Shown here: one piece after another, positions 21,241 to 32,529 of the stretch
Position numbering within the stretch: the stretch's first letter is position 1
Layout of the letters: each line of letters begins with the position of its first letter
From: Ziziphus jujuba
Lineage: Eukaryota > Streptophyta > Magnoliopsida > Rosales > Rhamnaceae
DNA length: 64,000 bases
Direction of reading: 5' to 3'
Assembly: GCF_031755915.1 (NCBI RefSeq)
Contig: NC_083382.1
Span: forward strand, 11,419,001-11,483,000
The notes under the pieces: generated by a model
The model's database searches: none
Seen by the model: the letters and a program-made list of their open reading frames with translations, nothing else
Told to the model about the DNA's origin: nothing
Made by a program: the position numbers and the translations under genes

Positions 21241-23007
21241 GTGAGTGACCCACCTTTAAAAATATTTTTGGGGTAATTAATTGTATTTATGTGGTATTAA
21301 TTTGATATGTGTAATTGGTGCTCATGTGGTGTACTTTAAATATAATCGGGAAAAAAATATTATTTTATATATAATTACCCATTGGTGCTAAATGAAATTT
21401 TGGGGTCATTAAGAAATTCCCGATTATTATTTTGTTGTGATTAAATGGTATTTATTACACATGAGCAAGTATTTTCAGTAATTGATTGTGTCTGGATTTT
21501 ATATCATTTTTGGGCAATTAATTATGTTTAACTGGTATTCAAATTGGTATTTAAATTATGCTCATGTGGCGTGATTTAATTATGAATTATATTGTGGTTT
21601 AATTTATTATGCATGAGCAAAGTGTATTTCGGTAGTATTTGTACGTGGTTTTCAGTATTAATTTTTCGGGCATAATTGGGTTAAATATTTTGCAAAAATA
21701 TTTGTTTAAATTTTATAAATTATGCCCGCGGTATTTTTATGGTTGCATCTCGTACTTCGAGAAAATTGTGGTTTACTTGTTATCGAGGTTTCGTACCGGT
21801 TTGGTTAAATAAAAATATGTGGGATGGTAAGTGTGACAACTTAATGTATTTCCCATGGTAATTTTGGAAAACGGTACGGTTGGTTATTAATGTTTATTTT
21901 TAGACGCACTCATACAGCATTGGTGTTCTGGTGTATGGTGTATGGACACGTGGTACCGCGCGGTTATTATGTGGTTTAGCGCGCGGTTATTACTTCACCC
22001 GTGAGTTGCCATTGGACCGTGGGCAGGCAAGTTTGTTATTGCGCACAGCCGCCCCCCTCCTTGGCCGGGTTGATGGTTTCAGCAGCGGTACTGTCGGGAT
22101 GCCGAAGTACCATTGCAGGTTCCTCTCTTTAACCCCCTCGCCAGTCGGTGCTCGGGACGCTGGGTATCGGAGGGCATCACCGGTATATGGTGTGGTGCAT
22201 CGGTGTAAATTGCAAATAATGTTTTAAACCCCAAAGGTGTTCAAAATTATTTACTATAATTTATTACATTTTAATTATATATTGGGGTATGTACTTATTT
22301 ATTTATTATTTATCAAATGGTTTCATCCCTTGGTTTTCGGGGAGTACGTACATCGGGTTTTGTGAAAATGTTTTAAAAAGGGGAACATTTCCACCGGAGT
22401 GAATAGTGAGGGTTTTGAGAGAAATTATTATTTCAATTGTTTATTTATTTATTTATGTAATTTTTCGGTAGTGATTTATTAAATCCCTTTATTTGATATA
22501 TTATTATTATTAAAGGTGTACAGTAGATAGGGTCACTTACTAAGATGATTAGCATCTCACACTCTTAAATTCTGTTCCCCTAGTTCAGGTTGGAGACGTT
22601 GATTGTCCGGGGTGAGCCCGACGTCTCAGTTCGTTGCCGAAGTCCAAGAAGTATTTCTTCCCTTTTTCCTCTCTGTCTTGTATTGCTTCTTACCTGTCAT
22701 TGTATAAACTCCACATGTATATGTATAATGCTCTGTATACTGTATTGGACGTGTAGTTGTTTTTATGCACTGGGTTGCTGCTGTTATTATTTGAAGTGCT
22801 GAAATTTGTGGAACAATTTGTAGTATTGTGGGAGGAATAAGGGGATGTTTTTAGAATTGTGTTTTCAGTGCAGGTAATTTTTGGTTAGTCCTACCCTTAG
22901 GGGAGGTGCTGCCGGATTTTCCGTTGGAAGGTTCGGTGGTATTTCCCTGGGATCAGGGCTTGTCTAGGGTTCCGGGGAAGGAATTCTGGACGAGTCCTGA
23001 CATGAAA

Positions 23008-23935
23008 TCCCAAAGGGATTACCACCAATTAGAGGAATTGAACATCAAATTGATTTTGTTCCAAAGGCTGTCATACCAAATAGACCTGCATATAGAAGCA
23101 ATCCCAAAGAAACAAAGGAGCTACAAAAATAGGTAAGTGAGTTACTTGATAAAGGTTATATTCGTGAGAGTAAAACTCCATATGTTGTTCCTATTTCATT
23201 AGTGCCTAAAAAAGATGGTTCTTGGAAAATGAGTGTTGATTGTAGGGCTATAAATAATATCATCATTAAATATAGACATCCAATTCCTAGATTAGATGAT
23301 ATGCTTGATGAATTGCATGGTGCTTGCTTGTTTACTAAAATTGATCTTAGGAGTGGATACCATCAAATTAGGATGAAAGAAGTTGATGAATGGAAGACTG
23401 CATTTAAGAGTAAATATGGGCTATATGGATGGTTAGTCATGCCTTTTGGTTTAACTAATGCACCTAGTACTTTTATGAGGCTTATGAATCATGTTATGCA
23501 TCCATTTATTGGTAAATTTATGGTTGTTTACTTTGATAACATTTTAGTGTATAGCCGAAACTTAGATGAACATGTAGACCATCTTAGGCAAATTTTAAAT
23601 ATCCTTAGGAAAGAAAAGTTGTTTGCTAACATGAAAAAGTGTGACTTTTGCAAACATGAGCTTGTTTTCCTAGGATTTGTAGTAAGTGCTGTTGGAATCA
23701 AAGTTGATCAATCTAAAGTTTAAGTAATCAAGGAGTGGTCGACACCAACCTCTATCACTCAAGTTAGGAGCTTTCATGGTTTGGTAAGTTTTTATCGAAG
23801 ATTTGTTAAGGACTTTAGCACCATCACAGCACCTTTGAATGAAGTTGTAAAGAAGAATGTTGGTTTTAATTGGGGGGAAGTACAAGAAAAATCTTTTAAT
23901 TTGTTGAAAGAAAAACTATGTAATGCACCTTAGTA
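23008..23935 (+). pseudogene. Gypsy-A reverse transcriptase
   Basis: The frame after LTR-X copy 3 resumes with LPPIRGIEHQIDF-type RT lead-in text (in a shifted reading), then 23202-23723 encodes the RT palm: [46 protein letters not shown] and the catalytic box YFDN at 23529-23540. The family box is YxDD; here the second Asp is Asn (AAC), a change expected to disable polymerisation. A stop follows at 23721, then the thumb/connection text ([16 protein letters not shown], 23770-23820) continues to a second stop near 23933. It would copy the element RNA to DNA. Confidence 0.93.
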
Positions 23936-23938
23936 GTT

Positions 23939-24300
23939 TTGCCAAACTTTTTTGAAACTTTTGAAATTGAATGTGATGCTTCAGGTGTAGATATTGGAGC
24001 TGTATTAATGCAAGAAGGAAGGCACATAGCCTACTTTAGTGAGAAATTAAATGGAGCTGCACTAAACTACCCGGCATATGACAAGGAGATGTATGCTTTG
24101 GTGAGGGCTTTGGAAACGTGGCAGCACAATTTCATGCCAAAAGAATTTGTGATTCATACGGATCATGAATCTTTGAAACACATTAAAGGTCAAGGAAAGC
24201 TCAACCTGAAGGCATGCCAAGTGGATTGAATTTATTGAGACCTTTCCATATGTGATCCACTACAAAAAACATAAGGAAAATGTGGTTGCCGATGCATTAT
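23939..24300 (+). pseudogene. Gypsy-A RNase H
   Basis: Encodes the Ty3/gypsy RNase [74 protein letters not shown]. The acidic positions D (ECDAS), E (DKEMYAL) and D (HTDHESL) are visible. The frame breaks around 24210-24230, just before the KWIEF segment, and continues shifted to about 24305. Confidence 0.92.
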
Positions 24301-24305
24301 CCCAC

Positions 24306-25121
24306 ATGTATGTTCTTTTTTCTACCTTAGATGCTAGATTGCTTGGTTTTAAACAATTAAAATAACTTTATGAGCATGACAGTGACTTTGGAGAAATATT
24401 TAGAACTTGTTTGAAACATGGATTTAATAAATTTTACAAATTTGAGGGGTATTTGTTTAAGGAAAACAAACTTTGTGTGCCTAATTGTAGCATTAGGGAG
24501 TTACTAGTTCGGGAAGGTCATGGAGGTGGTTTAATGGGACATTTTGGTGTTTTTAAAACTTTATCCTTACTGCAAGAATATTTTTATTGGCCTAACATGA
24601 AGAGAGATGTTGAGAAAATATGTGAAAGGTGCTTGAAATGCCGAAAGACCAAGTCCACATTGAAGCCGCACCGATTGTACCATCCTTTACCGATTCCTTC
24701 TCATCCTTTGGTAGATTTGTCTATGGATTTTATTCTTGGTTTGCCTTGGTCAATGACAGGTAAGGATTCAATTTTTGTTGTTGTGGATAGATTTTCTAAG
24801 ATGACACATTTTATTGCATGTAATAAAACTGATGATGCATCTAATGTTGCTAATTTATTTTTCAAAGAAATTGTCAGGTTACATGGAATGGCTAGGATAA
24901 TTGTTTTAGATAGGGGTGCTAAGTTCTTGAGTTATTTTTGAAAAACTTTGTGGGATAATTTAGGTACTAAGCTTTTATTTTCAACTGTTTGTCATCCACA
25001 AACTGAAGGACAAACCAAAGTAGTAAATAGGACTTTGTGTGCATTGTTGAGAGCATTAATTAGTAGAAAATCGAGAACTTGGGAGGATTGTTTACCACAT
25101 GTTGAATTTGCTTATGATAGG
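24306..25121 (+). pseudogene. Gypsy-A integrase, N-terminal and core part
   Basis: The frame at 24411-24941 has the HHCC zinc domain ([24 protein letters not shown]) and the core start ([28 protein letters not shown]). IVLDRGAKF replaces the usual IVSDRDxKF. A TGG-to-TGA-like stop sits at 24939-24941. The frame at 24948-25154 continues with [19 protein letters not shown]. The residue before VVNRTL is Lys (AAA, 25017-25019) where the catalytic Glu of the DDE triad is normally found. LTR-X copy 4 cuts the frame after EFAYDRS; the rest is at 28254. Confidence 0.92.
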
Positions 25122-25775
25122 TCTTTTGTAACACCCCGTCCCGAAGTACGCTAGAATTTTCTCATGTTGACCAAGGTTGATTGGATTTGACCATCGTTGA
25201 CAGAGAAGGGTCAAGCTTTGACTTTTTGACTTGGCAAAAATTCTAAGTTGATCGAGGCACCATTATGAAGTATGCATCAACACGAGTCCGTAGACTAGTA
25301 GCACGTCGAAAATGAAGCTACGGTTTGAAAGTTATGAGCAAAACAAGTTGATGTCCGAACTGTCCGAGGGTGCCAGAGTTAACTTTTTATTTTTGTGAAA
25401 TTGACTTTTGACTCATATATGGTTGTGAAGTACTTGTCAATACGAGTTTGTAAACTAGCGGCATGCTCGATTCAGACATGTGGTTTTAAAGTTATAGACC
25501 TGCAAAGTTTTTCAAATATCATATTATTTTAATATTATTTTTAAATGTGTGAACAGTATATGCCACGTGTAACTTAGTTAATGGTGCCGTGTGTCACAAT
25601 GAGAAAATGCCACCTGTCAGCCATAAGTAAATGTTATGTTATATTATATTATATTATTTTTGTTATTATTTTATATATTATATTATTATGATAAAATTTT
25701 ATTATTTTAATATTATTTATTTTTAATTCTTTTTTTTTCTTTTCCTTTTTCGTTTTCTTTATTTTTCTTTTTTTC

Positions 25776-25785
25776 CCCACGTGGG
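25776..25785. promoter_or_regulatory. CCCACGTGGG palindrome (G-box) in LTR-X copy 4
   Basis: Same palindrome and same setting as in copy 3: pyrimidine tract, cccacgtggg, then aaaacacc. Conservation between subfamilies A and B in an otherwise fast-diverging region suggests selection during the family's active life. Confidence 0.58.
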
Positions 25786-27439
25786 AAAACACCACGGGCC
25801 CCTCCTCTCTTTTTCTTCTTTTCTTATTCTTCTTTTTTCTTCCTTCTTCCTTCTTCTTCCCCCCGTCGGTCTCTCCTTGCTGGATCTCTTCCGGCCACCA
25901 GACAACGACATGCGTCGGACAGATAGAAAGCCGGTGGAAAACCCGGCCGGTAATCGGAAGGACAAGGCCGAACGTCATCGGACGCACCCGGATTAGGCCT
26001 CCATCGTCATCGACGGCAAGTTGGTTTTCCGGCGATCCGGCCATCACCCGGCCAAATTGATACTCCTTTCTACTATTTTCGAACCCTCTGAGCTCAATTT
26101 TGAGATCCATTCAAGCTCAATTCCTTGTTGTTTGAGAGATATGAGAAGTTAAACTTTGACCGAATCTTTCCGTCCATTTTCCGGTAACTGCCGGTCAATT
26201 TGAGCCCAACTGAAGTCGGTAACATATTTCTCGTCTCTTTAACTTCTTATAGGTACCTTATTTGTGAATTATGATTGAGTATTTTGAAAGATGCCATTTT
26301 TGGATAAAATATTATTATTTTAATATGGTAGTTTGAAAGACGTACTATTTAATATTTAAACAATTGTTATTTATATTGAAGATGTTGAATTGTGTTGAAT
26401 TGTATAAATATGCGTTGAATTAATATTTCTGAAATTGGAAAGTTGTTACTTTTGAAGGTGCTATTAAATTATTATTAAATTATTGTTAATTTTATTGTGA
26501 GATTATGGTATCTGTTAGAATATATTTTTGTATACTTCTTTATATGTGAAGTTGTGAAATTATATGTGGATTAAATGATATTTGTTGTAAACTGATCTGA
26601 AAATTGAAGAATTAATTGTGTTAAATTACCATGATAACAAAAATATATTATGTAATTTAAATTATGTAAGAATTTTTATATTGTTTTGGTAAAAATTGAT
26701 TTTATGGATTTGAAGAAAAATATTTATTTAAAATTTAGTATTTCCAAAAAATATAATTAATTAATTATTCATAAATTTGATTTTATCTTATTTTATCGAA
26801 ACTTATTATTTTAATAATACTATAAAAAAAATTTATAGTTTTTAGATGCACCATACACATACCGGTGTTCTGTAGTTGTGGATGTGATTAGCGTGCAAGT
26901 TGTAATGTCTCCTATGAGTTGCCAATCAGACCGAGGGCAGGCAATTTTGATATTGGCCATAGCCGCCTCCCTCCATGGCCGGGATGATGTTTAAGCAGCG
27001 GCACGGTGGGACGCCACGCAATAGTATGTCGGTTTCTCTCTTTAATCTCCCCGTCAGACGGTGCTTTGGGACGCTGGACACTGTAGGACACCACTGGTAT
27101 ATAGTATGTGCATCAAGTATCTTTTATATATATATATGTTATATTTGTATATATCACAACGTACGGGGACAGCGATCCGATATGGTCCATGAAGAGCTAG
27201 CCTCGTCAATATGTTGCCTACGAGTCCAATGGATTGGACGGCCAATCTAGGCAACCATCCTGAACTGTATTGGTAGCAAGGTGCAGGCGACAGCTAGAAT
27301 CATGGATTGTGCAACATGTTAGAGGGTATCGTTATTACTCTTGATACGAATGTATATTTGATAATATTTTTTGAATTTTAAATTATAATTTGATCTCGTA
27401 TTATTCTATTTATTCATAATTTGATTTTCTAGCATTATA

Positions 27440-27800
27440 CTTAATTGCTTTTATTGTCATTACTATTATTAATATTATTCTCGTTATTAATATTACAATT
27501 ATTATTTATCAGAATTATGTTTACAATTATTTTCATTATTACTAATATTATCATCATCATTGTGATTATTATTATTGTCATTATTTATTTTTATTTTATT
27601 ATTATTATCGTGATTTTCATACTGTAGCGTTGAACAAGTATCACAACCAATGGGTGAGAAATATGGCCATCGGGCAAGTATGATAGTCTTTGGGCAAGTG
27701 ATAGCCATCGGACAAGTATGACAGCCCTTTGACAGGTGTGGTTATATGATAGCCTTTAGGCATGTGGGATAATTGTTAATAGCCTCGGATGAGTTATACT
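27440..27800. repeat. TTA microsatellite and ~20-bp tandem repeats inside LTR-X copy 4
   Basis: A degenerate (TTA)n run to about 27600 is followed by repeats of the form atagycnttgggcaagt (tggccatcgggcaagtatg, tagtctttgggcaagtg, tagccatcggacaagtatg, cagccctttgacaggtg, tagcctttaggcatgtg). It is the counterpart of 5960-6430 in copy 2 but with a different repeat count. Confidence 0.78.
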
Positions 27801-28253
27801 AATATCATTATTAGCATTAAATGGTTGGTATTATTATTATTGTTGATAAAGTGGTTAATTTATCTTTCTTTCTATATTACACATTGGTATATTTTTCAAA
27901 CGATGTGAAATGTATTTGAGATTTGCAACACTAAGTGGGTGGTGTGGGCGATCATGAACCTATGATGGTATAATTTGGTTGCTTACTTAGTAAATTATTT
28001 CCGTTGTATATATATAATTTATATCTAATTTGTTATCGAAGTGCTGTCATTTGTGGAATTTATTTGCAGTAAGGTGGGAGAGATAAGGTGGTAGTATATA
28101 GGAGTGCATTTTCATGCAAGTAAAATTTGGGCATGTTTTACCCTTAGGGGAGATGCTGCCAGATTTTTCATAGGAGGGTTCAGTAGGGTTTCCCTGGGAT
28201 CAGTATTTTTCTAGGGTTCCGGGAAGGGATTATGGACGGGTCCTGACATCTTT

Positions 28254-28714
28254 GCATTCAGAAACTAAATTTACTCCTTTTGAAATTATTTATGGTTTTA
28301 ATCCTTAAACACCATTAGATCTAACATCTTTTCCTTTAAGTGAATGTTCTAATCTAGATGAAAAACAAAAACCTGATTTTGTAAAGCTAATTCATAAGAA
28401 GACTAAGGCAAATATTGAAAGGAGGATCGAGCAATATACAAGGAATGCTAACCAAGGCTGAAAACAAGTTGTCTTTGAACCTGGAGATTGGGTTTGGTTG
28501 CACTTGAGAAAGAAGAGGTTTCTCGAACACTGGAAATCAAAATTGATGCCAAGAGGCGATGAACCTTTTCAAGTTTTGGAGCGGATAAATGACAATGCTT
28601 AGATTTGCCGGGTGAGTATAACGTTAGTGCGATATTCAATGTTGCTGATTTGTCTCTTTTTGCTGCAGGTGATGACTTTGATTTGAGGGAAAATCATTTT
28701 CAAGAGGAGGGGAA
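28254..28714 (+). pseudogene. Gypsy-A integrase, C-terminal part, and polypurine tract
   Basis: Continues the integrase after LTR-X copy 4: FTPFEIIYGFNP, a stop, then ANIERRIEQYTRNANQG, a stop, and [13 protein letters not shown], the conserved GDxVWLHLRKERFP C-terminal motif. Later text ([13 protein letters not shown]) has another stop. The original frame ran to DDFDLRENHFQEEGNDEN and into the 3' LTR. The purine run aagaggaggggaa at 28702-28714 abuts the LTR and is the polypurine tract. Confidence 0.9.
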
Positions 28715-29844
28715 TGATGAGAATCTGCCTGAGCTTGCACAACCGACAACTCGCTAGGATACTGACCCGATACGGATGAAGACTGGGCAATCACTAGAGC
28801 TCAAGCTAAGAGGTTTAGTGATCACCTTGCTGCCTTTATCCAGGGCATAATCTATTCTTAAGATGGTGTGGCTATTCTTGAAGAACCAAGACCTGTTTTA
28901 AGCATATAAGTGGTGGAAGCCGATACGGGCACGGGTAACGGTTTTGGTACTTTTTAGGAGTTCGGGCAGCATGGAATGGTTCCAATACTTCATGGATTCA
29001 ATGCATATGTTTAAGAGGATATTAAATCAAGTCAAGGCAGCTTTAAAACCATTCAAAAGAGGGGTGTGCGCATAAGGAGAAATTTGGTTGAGTTTTTATT
29101 ATATTTTGTGCTGACTTTACTTTATTTTACTGAGTTGGCTTTTTCTCCTTTTTCCAAGCAAGGGCAACATGTGGGACTTCATGGTCAGCTTATTTGGCAT
29201 CCTACGAATCATATTGAAGCTGATTGGGAGCTCAAATTGGTTAAAGAATAGTCAAAGTCAACTTAGTCAAAAACTAGTATTTTAGTTTCCTAATTTAATT
29301 CTACTTCTTGTTTTAGGAAATTACCATTACTTTTTTATCTTTATTTATTTATTTGTTGGACAAATAAGTTTAGAAAAGTTATTATTTTAATATTTTCATT
29401 GTAAACTGATTAATTTCTAATTCAAAATAAAAGAATTAATTAATCAAAATTAGTTTAGGAAAGAAGTGACAATTTCGACTACCATATAAAACCACTTTGT
29501 ATGGCCGATTTTCCCTTTTGTTTTTAGGGTTTTATTTGGTGACTTTGTAGGCTATTTAAAGGTTTATTTTTCAATAAGAATTAAGGTTGAATTTTATACA
29601 GAAAATTATTTGTGAGATTGAATTTTCTTTGTTCTTTTGAACACCTAAAACACCATTAGTAAATGATTGTTTTAGTTTGACTTATCAATAGGCCTTCCAT
29701 CACCTATTGTGGTGCCTTCATTATATACCAAGGTTTCTAATCACAGATTGGTTAGGGGTTAAGGTGACCATTAGAACTTGAACATAATTAGATCCGGACT
29801 AATATAATACGGGTTTAGAAGCAGGTCGTCATAGGTTTGTATCA
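28715..29844 (+). repeat. Gypsy-A 3' LTR
   Basis: 1130 bp from TGATGAGAATCTG to GGTTTGTATCA. It is collinear with the 5' LTR (shared actagagctcaagctaagag, ggtgtgcgcataaggagaaa and tatttaaaggttta blocks) but with scattered substitutions, including stops in the pol-tail frame that the 5' LTR keeps open. It is followed directly by the right half of hAT-like copy iv. Confidence 0.92.
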
Positions 29845-30732
29845 ACCCGTTTAACACGATTAATAAACATGTCAGTTTCGAATTGACCTGATTAATCCAA
29901 AATTGATCCGAATTGACCCATTTAATCCCAAACCCGACACGATTATAACCCATTTGAATTATAACTTTAATATTTTAAATTTACTATTAATAAAACTTTA
30001 ACTAATACTTTTTTATTACTGAACATCAAACTTATTTAAGGTTATATTATTAATTTTTTTATTAATTAAAAATAAAAAATAAAAATTATTGAAATAGTTT
30101 TTATTTACTTAAATATAACATGTTTAATGCACGTATGGATTTATGGACATTGAAAAAATAAAAATTAATATGTCTAAGAGTATTGGAGATGTAGAAAATT
30201 AAAAACATAATTATTAATAAAGTTTTTTTTCATATTATTTTTAAAGAAGTAGTATTAGGTTTATTATGTATATATATGTATCTATATTTAACTATTATAT
30301 GAAATTGTTATATTATCATATCATATATTATATTATTGTAAATTTGTAATTATAATTATATGGTTTTACATATATATTTTAATTTTGAATTAATTAATGA
30401 CCAAATTATTTTTTGTATGAAATAATTAATGTAAATAAGATAATTTATTTAATTAGATAAATTTCATGTAAATAGATCGATTTTGTACAAATTGGACAAT
30501 TTCATATAAATAGGTCCATTTTGTGTAGATGGATTGAGTTGACCCAAATTGATCCATTTAATAAATGGGTTAGATGGGTTGTGTCAGGTTATCCATTTAT
30601 TAAATGAGTCGTGTTCGGGTTGAAGATTTCTGACACGATTAATAAACGGGTTGGGTTTAGGTTGAGAAATTTTGACACGATTAATAAATGGGTTGACACG
30701 AACATGAAAAGACAGCACGAATTGCCACCCTA
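29845..30732 (+). mobile_element. hAT-like element copy iv, right piece
   Basis: Continues from 14415 with acccgtttaacacgattaat and runs to the terminus aattgccacccta. It is followed by agtcttgc (30733-30740), which matches the 8-bp string next to copies i and ii in inverse. Near the end lie repeated ttaataaacggg/ttaataaatgggttgacacg units mirrored at the start. No transposase frame. Confidence 0.78.
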
Positions 30733-30740
30733 AGTCTTGC

Positions 30741-32034
30741 TATGTATTTTCTATTTCCATGCATGCATTAATTAAGATAGCACACTACACGATCGCTTTT
30801 GTAATTTTTACGTCGATCATTTAATTCTTCACACACTATAATCAAAACTCAAAATATCTGTTTTGATTGATTTTTCTATCTGGTTTTTCTCAAAATTTTG
30901 TTATATAAAATTTTGGTTACACATTAATACAATGGATTCTTTATTCAAATGTTATTTAGCATTTCCTTATAATGTATAGATTTTAATAATAATATATTCA
31001 AGAACTCAAATTAGAAAATACTCCAGTTCTTTACAAAGTAATTTTCTATATATGCGAATATAAATTTTGCAAGAGCCATCTATATTTGGACATGACATCT
31101 AACATTCATGCCTAAGCATTTACTGTCTATTGAAATGTGGCACTAACTAAATCATGCTCAAAATTATTTCTTTCCTTTATTTTCCTTTCTTTCTTTTTTT
31201 CCCCTACTTATTGATGTTTTAAATAATACTTTAATAATAGAGACTTCTTAAAATAAATTGTTAAAAATATAACGGCTTCAAATTTTCTATAAAAACTTAT
31301 CTAGCCCAAAAAAAGATATTTCTTTAGAAAAAATAAAAATCATTTAAAAATTACAAAATTATAAAATATTATTTTAAATCTATACCATTAATAAAAAATA
31401 GGAAAAAAGTTATGTAAATAAATAAAAAATTTAAGGAAAAAGAATTGTGAAAATACTAAACAAAAGATTGATAGCTGCTACAGTAAAACTTTTGGTAATT
31501 CTTTTATAATCTATAGCAGCTCTAAATTAAGCCAGAATTGAATTGAATTAGATCAATTATAATTTTTTTCACACTATATTTAATATTACTCTATCTAAAT
31601 GGACCTCGCTCCCTTACCTGACTAAGCTGTTTTATAATGCCCCCCCAACAAAAAAAAAAAGAAGCTGCAGTGTTTTGTGTAGATTTCCAATTATCTTTGA
31701 CAACGGGATCAATGAGGCAAATGAATTGGTTTACATTGCCCACCGCTCCAGAGTTAACAATTTTTATATATATCATGAATATTAATATATCCTATGGACT
31801 CATAAATATTGAAATATTTTTAAAGACAGCCCACTTATATTAATTTGTTTAATATTTAATCAATTTTGTTAAGTTCTAACGAAATTGAAATTTGAAGGTG
31901 CATATATATGACCAGTTTTATATGACATGGTTCAATGAAAAACTTCTTTACTTTAAAATAATAATAATAATAAATTGAAATTTTGGGTGAAACTTGGAGA
32001 GTTCATTTATAACTTTTTCCGATGAAAAATCCAA
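30741..32034. other. No gene seen (A/T-rich)
   Basis: Starts with the pre-insertion flank shared with other modules (tatgtattttctatttccatgcatgcattaa), then becomes unique A/T-rich DNA. Short open frames at 31591-31776 and 31637-31843 lie opposite each other and show no motif. No RNA gene or transposon end was recognised. Confidence 0.45.
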
Positions 32035-32355
32035 GAACTATCCTATATATATGTTACAACTCAGAAAAAAAGAAAGAAACAAGAAAAAAAAAATTCAATG
32101 AAAAAAAAAAAAATATATATATATATATATATATGTTACTAGTGTTTATTAATTGTAGCTAGATGCATGCAGGCCTCTCAAGGTCATCGCACCTGTAAGA
32201 GTAGGCTGCTTTCTAAGGATAAACAAGCAAAGAGAGAGACAAAAGCATGATTAGAATAAAGTAATTACACAAAAATTTTGAAGAAGACTCCATTGAGATT
32301 AATGGTGAACTGGGTGTCGCAGTTAGCCCTGTCAGACATTTATATTAACGTCATT
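32035..32355 (-). pseudogene. RLP signal-peptide exon module (minus, first of a tandem pair)
   Basis: Carries the common tail (cctatatatatgttacaactcag, then a TA microsatellite at 32110-32135), the HERS cap remnant (aggtcatcgcacctgtaag), and the leader codons in inverse. A second copy follows about 490 bp away in the same orientation, so this is a tandem duplication. Confidence 0.7.
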
Positions 32356-32529
32356 CATGCTTCTATCTTACAGTCATACACGTTTTCAAGTGCTGATTCA
32401 TTTTTTACTTTCCTTTTATTTTTATTTTTATTTTTGGGTCAAAAATTTTCATTTGTTTAATAGTCTTGCTGTGTATTTTTTATTTCCATGCAAGCATTAA
32501 TTAAGATAGCACACTCCAATGAAAAAAGC

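Larger units (their letters stand above)
19959..23002 (+). mobile_element. LTR-X copy 3 (subfamily B), solo LTR in Gypsy-A pol
   Basis: 3044 bp from TGTAACACCCCGTCTCG to GGACGAGTCCTGACA with a perfect duplication TGAAA (19954-19958, 23003-23007). Modules in order: two tagactagYRgcacg blocks (about 20116 and 20256), a (TTTTC)n tract, the CCCACGTGGG palindrome (20545-20554), a C+G-rich leader (20580-21050), the 61-nt splice-bounded segment (21180-21240), the acgcactcatacag block after TTTTTAG (21904), a tttctctctttaac block, and the 3' block. No pol, primer site or polypurine tract. Open frames in the C+G-rich part are not conserved proteins. Confidence 0.93.
25127..28248 (+). mobile_element. 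LTR-X copy 4 (subfamily A), solo LTR in Gypsy-A integrase
   Basis: 3122 bp from TGTAACACCCCGTCCCG to GGACGGGTCCTGACA with a perfect duplication TCTTT (25122-25126, 28249-28253). It has the paired tagactagtagcacg / taaactagcggcatg blocks, a pyrimidine tract, the CCCACGTGGG palindrome, the tttttagatgcaccatacac block (26848), the TTA tract (27440-27600), the ~20-bp repeats (27640-27800) and the 3' block. It lacks the 61-nt module. Like copy 2 it has an extra block around 27150-27300 (acgtacggggacagcgatcc, gtccatgaagagctagcctc) absent from subfamily B. Confidence 0.93.
14416..29844 (+). mobile_element. Ty3/gypsy LTR retrotransposon (Gypsy-A), with three nested insertions
   Basis: Order on the plus strand: 5' LTR, tRNA-iMet primer site, long leader, gag with CCHC knuckle, protease, reverse transcriptase, RNase H, integrase, polypurine tract, 3' LTR. 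Gag-PR-RT-RH-IN is the Ty3/gypsy order. Three inserts break it: a solo LTR of its own family (16861-17996) and LTR-X copies 3 (19959-23002) and 4 (25127-28248). Removing these and their duplications leaves about 8.1 kb. Many stop codons and frameshifts make it immobile. Both LTRs are 1130 bp but visibly diverged, so the insertion is old. Flanks (accga / acccg) are an imperfect 5-bp duplication. No chromodomain is visible at the end of pol. Confidence 0.93.

Noticed and set aside
19959..23002. LTR-X as a cut-and-paste DNA transposon, because of its partly inverted ends
   Set aside because: TG..CA ends with 5-bp target duplications are the hallmark of retroviral-type integrase. No transposase frame is present. 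LTR origin preferred.
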